Shown: positions 1 through 11,180, counted from the stretch's first letter. The stretch is DNA of 64,000 bases from Achatina immaculata (GCA_009760885.1 CM019719.1:23290084-23354083); one strand, 5' to 3'. Notes: generated by a model not told the origin, from the sequence alone. Made by a program: numbers and translations.

Positions 1-48
1 TATGTATACATTTACATATACTGTATGTATATACACACATATGCATCC

Positions 49-89
<41 letters not shown>

Positions 90-260
90 TACTGTGTGTA
101 TGCATACGTATTTGTAATACACCAACGTACATAATACACATATATACATATATATATATATATATATGCATACACATACTCATACAGACATACACACATA
201 TACAAATACATAATAACATATATTCATACATGTATACACATACGCACGAGCACAAATAAA
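1..260. repeat. AT-rich microsatellite, (TA)n with TACA interruptions
   Basis: Alternating TA runs at about 49-84 and 147-167 sit in TACACATA-rich low-complexity DNA. Open frames here are only Tyr/Ile/His-rich readings of the repeat and are not treated as genes. Confidence 0.9.
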
Positions 261-849
261 GGGACCATTATTGTTCATCTCAAACATATAATAACAAAGT
301 CTGAAGTTATAAGAACGAATATTACTTACAAGTTTTACATGAGTTGGTAGTGGGGCTCCAAAGCTGGGCAGCTGAGTAAGAAAAGCTTTTTTTATACATG
401 TCAAGACTTGGGAACAACGCAATTGCTTAAGCGTTGGCTAGTTTTGGGTTGTATTTGAATAATGACTATAAACAGGGTCTATTATTGTGTGATAGAATTT
501 TATTAATTAATTTGGTCTTGTTGAATAGAAATCTCTTTTTGATGGGTAGAATGTCAAGGCTCCTGTCCTTATACGTGCTACCTGTTTTTCGCCTGGAAGC
601 CTTACTGTTTGTTTTTGAAGTGAGTAAAGCCTTTTTTTGTTTGACATGGAGTAACCATTCCAGACTGTAGAACAGTAGCATAAGTGTGTTTGTATTTGTG
701 ATATGTAGTATATCTTCCTTGTGTCTGTGTCAAGAAAGTGTTTACTTTTGGCAAATTGGTAAACTTTTTGTGCAATGAGTTTGGTTAGATTGTCTACATG
801 ACGATTCCAGCTGAGGCGATGGTTAATCGTAGACCAAGAGGTTTATGTT
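261..849. other. Stretch without recognised features
   Basis: Moderately AT-rich DNA with short frames on both strands. None shows a family motif, and I see no RNA gene or tandem repeat. Confidence 0.5.
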
Positions 850-975
850 CATTACGAAAGACTGATTGAATGATTGATTGATTGATTGATTGATCTTTAT
901 TTCCAAAGGCTTGAGAATTAGACACAGGCCATTCTGACGCTCTCCCTATCCCACAACTTTCCCTCTGTTCCAGAC
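850..975 (-). repeat. Dispersed repeat F, copy with (GATT)n tail
   Basis: On the minus strand the sequence runs from a GGGATAGGGAG block to an AATAAAGAT motif and ends in CAATCAATC repeats. The end pattern (AATTCT, AAAGG or CCCTTT, AATAAAGATC, then CATT or CAATC repeats) recurs at 16141-16277, 39970-40078 and 42335-42410, so this is the 3' end of an interspersed element. Confidence 0.6.
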
Positions 976-1479
976 ATTCAACAATTATGATGCGCATGTA
1001 CTAAACATAATTAACACTGAGAATACTTGAGAAAATACAAAACAATGAAACTAGGTATTTACCTTTCACTCATAACTATGTACTCACTACAGAAAGTGAC
1101 TCACACTAATAAAGAAAGAAAGAAGAAAGAAAGGAAGAAAGATCCATTCATTTGGACGCTTATCGACGAAGCCTGCCAGTACACATCGTCTGTCAGTCTC
1201 ACAGTGGAAGGACAAATTCTCTCCTCATCTCTCCGTCTCTAGTATAACAATATTACGTGCTATACATCTGAGCTTCAACATTTCTTCACCAGGTTGTTCT
1301 TAATTAGCTCCAATGGTTGTTTTTTTTTCTCCCATGCCACAGAGACAGACCGCCCACGCAGGAGACGGATAGAGGAAATTATAGAAGCCTTAAAGATCTC
1401 ATTATATGAAGCAAATCGTCGAGCTCTATCAAGACCTCCATTTGCCACCTCAACACTGAAAGGTACATGAGGAAGTGTG
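976..1479. other. Stretch without recognised genes
   Basis: Contains a short AAAG/GAAA purine run at about 1112-1142 and T runs near 1320. No coding or RNA feature is supported. Confidence 0.5.
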
Positions 1480-1690
1480 AGCTAGTGTCTTTGTAGCTGA
1501 TGCAGTGAAGATGTTAAGGCAGAGAATCGTGTCGGACAGGGAGCGGATTACGGTGGGGGTTTTTTTCCCAGTCCCTGAATGGAACTAAAAAGCAGAGTGT
1601 GCAACACTTCTTTAACAGACTCCACCTCTGGGGGAGGGGAGGGTGATGATCTTCGTCCCGTTAACCTGGCTAGGCCTGTTACCTAGAGCA
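1480..1690 (+). repeat. R313 dispersed repeat, partial copy
   Basis: Shares blocks in the same order with 50075-50260 and, reversed, with 53263-53575 and 28323-28510: GCTGATGCAGTGAAGATGTT, a TCGTRTCGGA block, a CAGTCCCTGAATGGA block, CTTTARCAGACTCCACC and GGCTAGGCCTGTTAC. The copy at 53263-53575 has a target-site duplication and gives the likely full length of 313 bp. No RNA polymerase III boxes are visible, so the class is unknown. Confidence 0.7.
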
Positions 1691-1942
1691 TCAGACCATA
1701 CACGTATCCATAGCACGACTATTCTAACAATAATGTTGACGTCCCGTATATACGACCAATTCGTTTTCAGCTCTTCAAAACCTACAAAAAAGTTGTGTTA
1801 CTCAAAAACTGCAGTGCTTTTATAAACATGGCGCACTTGTCACGTACCGTGGCAGACATCATGTGAGGTAGCTGGTGTTTCAGATAAATTCAAATGCCAA
1901 AATTCTTTTTTCCATGCCATTTCATCAATCCACTGAATTCCA

Positions 1943-2180
1943 TGAAGTAGCTAGTGCACTAGTCTCTCATGACAAAGGTTGGGGGTTCGAATCCAACCGG
2001 AAACACCCCGGTCACCCGGCTGTAGGAATGGGTACCTGACTTCTTCTGGAGTTGGGGAAGGAAAGGCGGCCAGGCGTGGTGCTGACAACATCGCCCTCTA
2101 GTGTGCTGACAGGTCAGGAAAATATGGGCACTAACACCATATCCCTATGTGCCACAAAGGCGTGACAGGGTTTCTTTTTA
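1943..2180 (+). mobile_element. tRNA-derived SINE (SINE-V), complete copy
   Basis: The head carries a degenerate tRNA A box (TAGCTAGTGCACTAG) and a B box (GGGGGTTCGAATCC near 1980). The body CCGGTCACCCGGCTGTAG, GGAGTTGGGGAAGGAAAGGC and CTGACAGGTCAGG is shared with seven or more other places here. It ends in a T-rich tail after GGCGTGACAGGG. An exact 11-bp direct repeat ACTGAATTCCA flanks it at 1932-1942 and 2181-2191, marking a retrotransposed insertion. Confidence 0.9.
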
Positions 2181-2232
2181 ACTGAATTCCAGTCATTACC
2201 AAGTTCTCTCACTTCTGCCTCCTGTTAAATAT

Positions 2233-2496
2233 AAAAAAAAAGTAAAGGTAACCCTGTCATGCCTTAGAGGCACATAGGGATATGGTGTTAGTGCCCATAT
2301 TTTCCTTGACCTGTCAGCACACTAGAGGGTGATATGGTCAGTATCACGCCTGGGTGCCTTTTCCTTTCCCAACTCCAGAAGAAGTCGGGTACCCATTTCC
2401 TATAGCTGGGTGACTGGGGTGCCGGCGGCCGGATTCGAACCCCCGACCTTCGCCATGAGAGACCAGTTCACTAACCACTTCGCCACTCAGGCACCC
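2233..2496 (-). mobile_element. tRNA-derived SINE (SINE-V), complete copy
   Basis: Reverse-oriented copy of the element at 1943-2180. On the minus strand the head GGCGAAGTGGTTAGTGAACT is followed by a B box (GGGGGTTCGAATCC), the shared body and a TTACCTTTACTTTTT tail. The exact 12-bp repeat CCTGTTAAATAT at 2221-2232 and 2497-2508 is the target-site duplication. With the previous copy it forms a tail-to-tail inverted pair 52 bp apart. Confidence 0.92.
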
Positions 2497-2915
2497 CCTG
2501 TTAAATATTTGCCATCTGAAATCGCTCATCGATGAGATTTGATGTGCAAGAATTTGTTCCTAGCGTCACAGAGAAGACATGTTCATGCAGAGACCGGGCT
2601 CGGCTTCTTGCACTACAGACTTTAAAAGGGATTTCTTCACTTCCTTTCCCTGTTACTCAGAATCCTATGCTTTGGTAGGCACCATTATGTATTTATCCAA
2701 AATATTCTTGATCTTATCCATTCGTTCGACATAGGTTTGTCTTTTGTTTAACTTGAGATCTGTAGACTGCGGCACATTTAGCCAGCAAATTTCTGTCACG
2801 GTGCACCTGGCTTTCTTAACGCCGGACTCTCGTGTACTTACCTGTAAATTTAGAGTATTTTCCAGTTTACTTTACAGTGACTATATTGAAAGTCTGTTGC
2901 AACGTATAAAGCAAT

Positions 2916-4484
2916 CGTATCTTATATATCTTATATCCTTCCCGTGCCGTTAAACGTCACATAGGACTCGCAAGGTAGTTCGCCAATTTTTCCTGTTTCG
3001 GCGAGCTTTTCAACCTCATCAAGGGATTTTATACCTGTTAATTTGACCTCTAATAACAATGTCCACTTTAGAGTTTCACACGGTCTGCCTCTTTTTCTTT
3101 TGCCTGTTATGTTCCATTTTATAGCTTGTTTTGGGATTGTCTGGCTGTTTCTTCTCATCAAGTGACCAACATATGTCCATCTCCTTTTCCTGATCACCCA
3201 TGAGACTGGTCGTTGTTCAGTCATCTGTCTTATCTCTGCATTGTTCTTGAATTCGTTCTACTTAATGCTGGGTGTTTTCCGTAGCATTTGTTTTTTAAAA
3301 AGTCTAATTTATTGTCTATTTCTTTAGTTGTTTTCCAGCTTTCGCATGCGTAAATGACATTTGAATTGAATAGTCTTAACTTGGTTTTTGTGTTTATAAC
3401 TTTTGAATGCCATATGTTCTCAAGATTCTTGAAGATCGATGCTGCTTTCGCAATTCTAATTCTAACTTCCTTTCTAGTGTCACCATCCTGGTTTATGTAA
3501 CTGCCAAGGTATGCAGATTGACTGACTTCTTCAATATCTGTCTATTCTATGTGTATTTTTCCATTTTGATTAATGGGAAGTTTCATTATTTTTGTTTTTC
3601 CCTTGTTAATTTCAAGTCCTATTTTGCTGGCCTGTGAAGAAAGGATATCTGTTTTTTCTTGCATGGAATTCACATTGTTACTGATAAGAGTTATGTCATC
3701 AGCAAAATCAAGATCTTCTAGCTGGGCCCCATGTACCGAATCAATACACAAGTGATCTGTGCAGCATTTTTTCATTATGAAGTCTATTGAAATTCCAAAA
3801 AGCAAAGTAGACAGTATACATCCTTGTTTCACACCTGTTTCAGTCTAGAACCATTCGCTCATCCCTTCTTCTGTCTTGACTGCACAAACATATCCATGGT
3901 AGAGGTCCTTAATGATGTTGACAATTTTTAGATGGTATTCCATATAGACTTAAAATTCTCCACAATGAATCTGTGTATGCTAGGAAATGCTTTTTTAAAG
4001 TCTATGAAGTTCAGTATTAATGGTTTCTGCTTTTCAATATGTTCGTCAAGTATTATTCTTAGAGTAAAGATCTGGTCGAGACAGCTTCTCCCTTTTCGAA
4101 ATCCTGCTTGTTCTTCTCTCATTGCGGTATCCACTACATCTTTAAATCTATTCAAAATGACCTTGCAAAATACTTTTGACACACTGATACTAAGGTTACT
4201 CCTCTCCAGTTGTTACAGTCACTAAGGTTGCCTTTTTTAATTTTAACAATGATTCCTCTTTTCCATGTAGAAGGGACTTTTTCTTCTTTCCAAATCTTAT
4301 TAAACATTCTCTGTAGTTGTTCATGTTGTCACTATTGATGGGTTTTAACATTTCGGGTGTTATTTCATGCAATGTAATTTCATCTAATTTGGCATTTAGT
4401 TGTGGGGTTGGTAAGCTGGTTTCAAGGTTTATCATTTCTTTTGGGTGTGGTCGATTAAGTATTTCTTGTAAGTGTTCAGCCCAT
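2916..4484 (-). pseudogene. A-family RTE-like LINE: RT and C-terminal region, broken
   Basis: Read on the minus strand, this encodes pieces of a non-LTR reverse transcriptase: an N-terminal palm part with AGFRKGRSCLDQIF and a FIDFKKAF motif (about 3928-4182), a second part with QGCILSTLLFGI and FADD in place of YADD (3542-3832), and a C-terminal KRRWTYVGHLMRR...GKRKRGRP region (2931-3224). Frames are interrupted by stops and shifts, so it is dead. The 3' end is TTTAACGGCACGG followed by ATATAAGAT repeats, as in the copies at 31756-32121 and 43245-43300. RTE clade is inferred from this C-terminal layout and the short microsatellite-like tail. Confidence 0.8.
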
Positions 4485-5230
4485 CATTTCTCTCCACAAT
4501 TTCCTGTCTTTAGATTTGATTATGATATCTGCCGGTGATTTTCTTCCTAGCCACACTGACAGCCCATATGTCTTCCTCTGTCTCATCTTCCGTTAATTTT
4601 TCCAGTTGCCACAGTGTGTCCTAATTTTCCTCTTCTCAGAAAATGTCCTACGAATCTCGCTTGTCTGCCTCTGATCTTTGCTGTAATTTGCCTTTAACTC
4701 CAGCCTCTCTTAAGACTTCTTCGTTGGTTTTCTTAGTTGTCCATGGTACCTTCAACATCCTCCTTATGAATCAAATTTCCATGTCCTCCATTTCTCGTTA
4801 TTCATGGACCATGCTTCACATCCATAAAATAAAATTGCCTCGATGTAACATTTACGTACTCGGAATCTTGTTTCCATTGATATGGATCTGTTGCACAAGA
4901 TGTTTCTCATTTTCTGGAATGCTGACTTGGCCTAAGCACGTCTGCTTTTTATTTCTTTGTGACATTTCCCATCAGTTGTTATAATCGTTCCTAAGTACTT
5001 GAATCTATCAACTTATTTCAGATTTGTGCCATCCATGGTACATTTTGGTGGTATTCTTTTCTTTGAGATGACCATAACTTCAGAGACCTTTATTTTTACT
5101 TTCACGAACCACGATGTCCAGAAGAGTCTGTAGCTCCCCTTCACTTTTAGCAATCAGAGCATATCTTAAGTTGTTAAGGTTGTAACCGCCAATTGATATT
5201 CCTAGCAAACTTTCTATGTTGCTTTCGCCA
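4485..5230 (-). pseudogene. B-family RTE-like LINE C-terminal fragment
   Basis: On the minus strand the degraded translation reads through FKYLGTIITTDGKCHKEIKS, a MRNILCNRSISMET stretch, a KCYIEAILFYGCEAW stretch and finally SVWLGRKSPADIIIKSKDRK, interrupted by stops. The last motif is nearly the same as the plus-strand fragment at 52495-52695. It sits between the endonuclease part (5231-5895) and the A-family RT, so the region is a composite of at least two elements. Confidence 0.7.
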
Positions 5231-5895
5231 GATTTTTTCACGATCTGTCTTTACATTCAATATGGATAATTTGGCTGCTCGTCTTTCATGTATGTACTTC
5301 CATGTGTTTTCTGATATCCATGCTTTTCTATTTGATTTTTTCAGTCCAGCGCTTGCTTTTGCTGCTGTGATTATGGCTGTGCTGTAAAAATTCTATAATT
5401 CATCTATACCTATCTCCTCTACTTCACTGAGTGTTGTGGAGTGATTGGTAAGTTCCTGATTGAAATTACTATTTGTATTTTCTTCATGTAGGCTGTGGCT
5501 GTTTATTTTTCTTTTTATTGATTTCTTGTGCTGGCTTTTCAATTTTAGTTTTATTTTCCCTATACACAGATTGTGATCACAGCTGACATCTGCACCCTTA
5601 TATGCCCTTACATCTATCAGAGATATTCTGTATTGCTTTCTAATACAAAAAAATGATCTATCTGGTTTCTAGTTCTATCATATGGAGATAACCACGTTCT
5701 TTTATGTATCTATTTGTGTGGTGGAAATATTGTGCCTCCAATGACCATGCCCTCTGTCAGACATATTTCAATTAATCTTTCTGTTCTGATTAATCTTTCT
5801 GAATATGTGTCAATTCCTTCTTTCCCTGTTACTTTTTCAACGTCGGTGTTATCTTTCCCTACCTTAGCGTTGAAGTCCCCCGTAGCAGTTAATAG
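5231..5895 (-). pseudogene. LINE apurinic-type endonuclease domain, C-terminal half, broken
   Basis: The minus-strand translation contains ATGDFNAKVG, then TWLSPYDRTRNQIDHFFV and CDHNLC-like motifs. These are the conserved GDFNA, RNQIDH and SDH elements of the exonuclease-endonuclease-phosphatase nuclease that nicks target DNA in RTE-type retrotransposons. Stops interrupt it. It continues into a basic linker (HERRAAKLSILNVKTDREK) and then meets the B fragment. Whether it belonged to the A or B family cannot be told. Confidence 0.75.
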
Positions 5896-6504
5896 CTGAA
5901 AAAATATAAAGCAGTGACAACATAAATATTTGTTACAGATTTGAAATCTTATTATTCCTCGTTTTCTGCGTGAAATTTGAACATGTTTAGGGTATTATAT
6001 ATCTTTATTCTCCGAGAAACAGCCTTCCCCACTTCACAGATGCCGCAGGCAAAATGGCGGCCAGAAGCACCGTGAGAACAACGATATACGTAACCCAGTG
6101 TCTGAGAATCCACTCTTCAGTTGCCAGATTCAACAAGAAAGACGAGGGGAAGGATGAAGACAAAACAGTTATCGTCCTCCTCTTTTTTTTTGTTTTTGAT
6201 GACGCATTAAATAGTTCACATATTGTTTTTCTGGCCTATATCTTTGTCCTGGATCCGTCTAACAGAGGTCAGTGATCGATAACCCGTGTCTTGCATTTAT
6301 ACTCTTAGATATCTGCATGGTCATTCTGTCGGGGATAAATTAATATCTCAGCGTCATTATCCTGTCACAGTTGCTACGTGTGCGAACACAAGTAACATAA
6401 TCAGCGAACAAAGAAAATTAATCTGCACACGCAAGTAATATAATCTACGAACAAAGGAACCACTTTTGCTCACGCATGTTAACATAGACAACAATGAAGA
6501 TAGT
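5896..6504. other. Stretch without recognised genes
   Basis: Contains a 73-codon frame at 6054-6275 with no family motif. Nothing else is supported before the satellite at 6505. Confidence 0.45.
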
Positions 6505-7164
6505 ACTATTTAAAGTAAACTGTTTGAGTTACACTATTTATAGTAAAGTGTTTGAGTTACACTATTTACAGTAAAGTGTTTGAGTTACACTATTTACAGA
6601 AAATTGTTTGAGTTACACTATTTACAGTAAACTGTTTGAGTTACACTATTTACAGTAAATTGTTTGAGTTACACTATTTACAGTAAACTGTTTGAGTTAC
6701 ACTGTTTACAGTAAACTATTCACAATAAATTGTTTGAGTTACACTATTTAAAGTAAACTGTTAGAGTTACACTACTTACGGTAAATTGTTTGAGTTACAC
6801 TATTTACAGTAAATTGTTTGAGTTACACTATTTACAGTAAACTGTTTGAGTTACACTACTTGCAGTAAACTGTTTGAGTTACACTATTTACAGTAAACTG
6901 CTTGAGTTACACTACTTACAGTAAACTGTTTGAGTTACACTATTTACAGTAAACTGTTTGAGTTACACTATTTACAGTAAACTGTTTTGGTTACACTATT
7001 TACAGTAAATTATTTGAGTTACACTACTTACAGTAATCTGTTTGAGTTACACTACTTACAGTAAACTGTTTGAGTTACACTACTTACAGTAAACTGTTTG
7101 AGTTACACTATATACAGTAAACTCTTTGGATTACACCATTTACAGTAAATTGTTTGAGTTACAC
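6505..7164. repeat. 28-bp satellite array, left part
   Basis: Tandem copies of a unit containing TGTTTGAGTTACACTATTT followed by ACAGTAAAC, with single-base variants such as TACTTACAG and AAATTG. It stops at a G-family LINE tail and resumes at 8571, so both parts are one array split by an insertion. Confidence 0.95.
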
Positions 7165-8570
7165 TCATCATCATCAGGTGCCGTGCTGACTGGCGTTGGC
7201 TATTATGCTTCTCCAGAGTACCCGATCCTTCATGCAGGCCATCAGTTCAGTTGGTGATCTCCTCTCACACCATCCCGTCAGACTGTCCAGTATCATTTCT
7301 CTTGGTCTTCCTCTTGATCTTCTTCCTTCTATTTTTCCTGTTGTTATAATATTTTCAATGCCCCCTCTTCTCATTGCATGTCCTATGAAAGTACATTGTC
7401 TCTCTCTTATCTTTTTGACAAGGTTTTTTGTCTCTCCGGATCTTCTCATACATTATTCATTAGTTATTTTTGCTGTCCATGGGATTCGCAACATTCTTCT
7501 AATAAACCACATTTCTGCTGCTTCCAATGATTTTTGTGCAGACTTGCCTATTGTCCATGATTCACTTCCATATAACAAGATAGGTTCAATATAGCATTTT
7601 AGGACTCGTTTTCTAACATTCATTGATAAAGATGTGTTAGCTAATATGTTTCTCATTCTCTGAAATGCAGTCTTTGCTTGGCCTATTCTGTTCCTAATTT
7701 CTGTTCTGCATTTCCCATCTGAAGTTATTACTGCTCCAGGGTATTTGAATTTCTGCACCTGCTTTAGAATGGTTCCGTTTAATTTAATACTGCATGCTGG
7801 TGGATTCTGTTTCTTAGATATAACCATAGTCTCTGTCTTTTTGATGTTCAAAGTAAGGCCTTTCTGTTCACTTTCTTTGGCGACTTTATCTAAGAGATTT
7901 TGCAGGTCTTGTTGGTTCTCAGCTATCAGTACTGTGTCGTCAGCATACCGAAGGTTGTTAATATTGTATCCTCCAATTTTTATGCCTGGTTCTGTGATGA
8001 TTGTTCTTAGAATATTCTCGATGTACAGAGAAAAAAAGGTCTGGATATAGTACACATCCTTGTCGCACCCCTTGTTTTATAGGTTGGTATTTTCCAATTC
8101 TATTTTCAACTCGAACTGCTGCTTCTTGCTGCCAGTATAGATGTTTTACAATCCTCAAGTCTTTGCCGTCTATATTGATGTCTTCAAGCATTTTAATAAT
8201 TTCACTATGTTTCACCTTATCAAATGCTTTGGTGTAATCAATGAAGCATAAGTAGATATCTTTCTGTACTTCTAAAGCTCTTTCTGTTAGTGTTCGTAAA
8301 GCATAAATGGCATTGTGTGTTCCCTTTCCTTCAACAAATTCAAACTGTTCATCTGCTATTTCCATTTTTATCGTTTTCCTTGTTCTTCTCATAATGATTC
8401 TCAGAAGTAGCTTTGTTATGTGACATGAGAGGCTGATAGTCCGGTGGTCGTCACATTCCTTTGCACCTGGTTTCTTTGGTAGTGCTATAAACGTGAATTT
8501 AATCAGGTCACTGGGAATATAACCACTGTTGTAAATATCATTCAGTAACTTGGTTATTATTTTTATTCCT
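7165..8570 (-). mobile_element. G-family RTE-like LINE, 5'-truncated, inside the 28-bp array
   Basis: Minus-strand non-LTR element whose 3' end (GGCACCTGATGATGATGA) lies at 7165 against satellite units. Its 5' truncation is near 8570 in the KIIT.LLNDIYNSGY region. It matches the copies at 47746-49580 and 59908-61149 over its length. The same satellite flanks both ends, so the LINE inserted after the array existed. A target-site duplication cannot be seen against the repeat background. Confidence 0.93.
7174..8392 (-). pseudogene. Reverse transcriptase of the G-family LINE, frameshifted
   Basis: Three overlapping minus-strand frames (8392-7958, 8055-7453, 7449-7174) together give the second half of an RTE-type protein: [27 protein letters not shown] (catalytic Asp), [18 protein letters not shown] (catalytic Asp pair), [12 protein letters not shown], then the C-terminal [19 protein letters not shown] and [15 protein letters not shown]. 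The change of frame near 8020-8050, around YPDLFF and an A-run, and again near 7450 shows indels. Element-derived and inactive. Confidence 0.88.
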
Positions 8571-9540
8571 AACTTACTTACAGTAAACTGTTTGAGTTAC
8601 ACTACTTACAGTAAACTGTTTGAGTTACACTACTTACAGTAAACTGTTTGAGTTACACTATTTACAGTAAACTGTTTGAGTTACACTATTTACAGTAAAC
8701 TGTTTGGGTTACACTATTTACAGTAAATTGTTTGAGTTACACTATTTACAGTAAACTGTTTGAGTTACACTATTTAAAGTAAACTGTTTGAGTTACACTA
8801 TTTACAGAAAACTGTTTGAGTTACACTATTTACAGTAAACTGTTTGAGTTACACTACTTACAGTAAATTGTTTGAGTTACACTGTTTACTGTAAACTGTG
8901 TGAGTTACACTATTTAAAGTAAACTGTTTGAGTTACACTACTCACAATAAACTGTTTGAGTTACACTATTTACAGTAAACTGTTTGAGTTTCACTACTTA
9001 CAGTAAACTGTTTGAGTTACACTATTTACAGTAAACTGTTTGAGTTACACTATTTACAGTAAATTGTTTGAGTTACACTATTTAAAGTAAATTGTTTGAG
9101 TTACACTATTTAAAGTAAACTGTTTGAGTTACACTATTTACAGAAAACTGTTTGAGTTACACTATTTACAGTAAACTGTTTGAGTTACACTACTTACAGT
9201 AAATTGTTTGAGTTACACTGTTTACTGTAAACTGTGTGAGTTACACTATTTAAAGTAAACTGTTTGAGTTACACTACTCACAATAAACTGTTTGAGTTAC
9301 ACTATTTACAGTAAACTGTTTGAGTTTCACTACTTACAGTAAACTGTTTGAGTTACACTATTTACAGTAAACTGTTTGAGTTACACTATTTACAGTAAAT
9401 TGTTTGAGTTACACTATTTAAAGTAAATTGTTTGAATTAACAGTATTTAAAGTAAAATGTTTGAGTTACACTAGTTAATTAAACTGTTAGATAGTTATGC
9501 TAGTTAAAATAAACTATTTTAGTTAAAATAAACTATTTCA
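8571..9540. repeat. 28-bp satellite array, right part, with 336-bp higher-order repeat
   Basis: Same unit as 6505-7164. Variant units recur exactly 336 bp (12 units) apart: CAGAAA at 8805 and 9141, and ACTGTGTGAG at 8895 and 9231. A 12-unit block was therefore duplicated as a whole. Units degrade toward 9480-9540. Confidence 0.95.
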
Positions 9541-9928
9541 GTTGTGGGCTTCATTCAGTCATGTTGCAAGTCTACTGTAGGAAGTTGGTGTCTTGACAAC
9601 CAGTGTCCTTGTCTAGATTGCTTCAGTGAGTGTGGTGTTTAGAATGTTATTATGTGAAGTGTCCATCATCTCCTCGGCCGCTCCCAATTTCTGGGTTGCC
9701 AAGAGCTATGCCCTAGATTCTTGCTTCTGCTTGATCTGTATTAAAATTACCGAAAAAATCTTCTTCTTCTTCTTTTTCTTGTCCTCAAAATGGCCTTGGT
9801 TGCGTTGTGTCGCAGTAATGTGTCTTTCCACCCAACATACTCGACGTATTTTTAGGACCAGCTTCGTCTTCCCACTGCAATCTCTGTTCACTTAGCCAGA
9901 CTACTGTCTGTTTCCAGGGGCACAACTG
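9541..9928. other. Stretch without recognised features
   Basis: Contains a short TTC run near 9759-9780. No gene is supported. Confidence 0.45.
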
Positions 9929-10200
9929 GTTCGCCATCCCTGACACAGGCAGTTAAATATGGGTCGCCAAACTGACGCAAGTAGTCAACTATGAGTCGCT
10001 TACCCTGACCCAAGCAGTAAACTATGGGTCGCTTACCCTGACGCAAGCAGTCAACTATGGGTCGCTAACCCTGACGCAAGCAGTCAACTATGGGTCGCTA
10101 ACCCTGACGCAAGCAGTCAACTATGGGTCGCTAACCCTGACGCAAGCAGTCAACTATGGGTCGCTTACCCTGATGCAAGCAGTCAACTATGGGTTGCTGA
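9929..10200. repeat. 33-bp minisatellite related to the 34- and 22-bp arrays
   Basis: About eight units with the core GTCAACTATGGGTCGCTAAC then CCTGACGCAAGCA. The core GTCARCTATGRGTCGC is shared with the arrays at 28034-28322, 29945-30300 (reverse) and 50308-50440. Confidence 0.9.
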
Positions 10201-10439
10201 CCGCTATCTCCTTCAGCTTGAGTACGTCTTCGCCCTCACTCTTGATGAAGCTGAGAGGCAAGGTTTCAAGGACACCCAGTTCTTCTTGTTAAAACTATTA
10301 AAAATAAAAGTAGGAACCGAACTCCTAGTTAACGAGCACACAGTCACACAAAAACTTACAGGAGAAAGAAACAGTGAAAGAAGATGGCACTCTCAGGGGC
10401 AGCTTTTTGCAAGTCACAGATAACTGCTCCTCTTTCTTT
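10201..10439. other. Short stretch without recognised features
   Basis: No motif, repeat or coding frame of note. Confidence 0.4.
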
Positions 10440-10558
10440 TCCGCTATTTTTTTCCTCATTTTTTTTTTTAAATTGTAGATCATTCATATGAACTTTTATT
10501 TTATGTTATATCCCTATTTCTTTGTCCTCTTGTATTTTTGCATGATTAATGTGTAAAC

Positions 10559-11047
10559 ATCAAAAAGACAGAGACATCTTTATCAATGAATGTTAGAAAA
10601 CGAGTCCTAAAATGCTATATTGAACCTATCTTGTTATATGGAAGTGAATCATGGACAATAGGCAAGTCTGCACAAAAATCATTGGAAGCAGCAGAAATGT
10701 GGTTTATTAGAAAAATGTTGCGAATCCCCTGGACAGCAAAAATAACTAATGAAGAGTGTATGAGAAGAGCTGGAGAGACAAAAAAACCTTGTCGAAAAGA
10801 TAAGAGAGAGACAATGTACTTTCATAGGACATGCAATGAGAAGAGGGGGCATTGAAAATATTATAACAACAGGAAAAATAGAAGGAAGAAGATCAAGAGG
10901 AAGACCAAGAGAAATGATACTGGACAGTCTGACGGGATGGTGTGAGAGGAGATCACCAACTGAGCTGGTGGCCTGCATGAAGGATCGTGTACTCTGGAGA
11001 AGCATAATAGCCAACGCCAGTCGGCACGGCACCTGATGATGATGATG
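10559..11047 (+). mobile_element. G-family RTE-like LINE, short internally deleted copy
   Basis: Begins at ATCAAAAAGACAGAGAC of the element, then jumps over roughly 200 bp to ACATCTTTATCAATGAATG and continues to the CACCTGATGATGATGATG tail. Exact 11-bp direct repeats AATGTGTAAAC at 10548-10558 and 11048-11058 define the insertion. The deletion either predates insertion or occurred during reverse transcription. Confidence 0.92.
10586..11036 (+). pseudogene. C-terminal part of the G-family LINE protein, frameshifted
   Basis: First frame (10586-10855) reads [20 protein letters not shown] to [15 protein letters not shown] one-base shift in an A-run near 10780-10790 moves the rest ([20 protein letters not shown]...) to the frame ending at 11036. 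These are the C-terminal linker and basic RGRPRE segments that follow RT in RTE-like elements. No RT catalytic motif is present. Confidence 0.85.
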
Positions 11048-11180
11048 AATGTGTAAACCAAAACAATACAGCTGTGTGCTCGTAAACTAATAAAGCTGTT
11101 CCTACTACTGTTTTACATAATTTTAACTTTTTGTTATCACAGCTTTACTGCGGTGATTTTGTGTATATTTATATTTTTGT

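Larger units (their letters stand above)
10440..11180 (+). mobile_element. Relic of a Penelope-like element 3' end, split by a LINE
   Basis: The segments 10480-10558 and 11048-11180 align in order with the end of the Penelope-like element near 32378 and at 30616-30730: CATTCATRTGAA, a CTTYGTCCT block, ATGATTAA, AATAAAGCTGYTCCTAC, then ATCACAGCTTTACTGCRGTG. A G-family LINE (10559-11047) interrupts it with an 11-bp duplication. No coding sequence remains. Confidence 0.65.
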
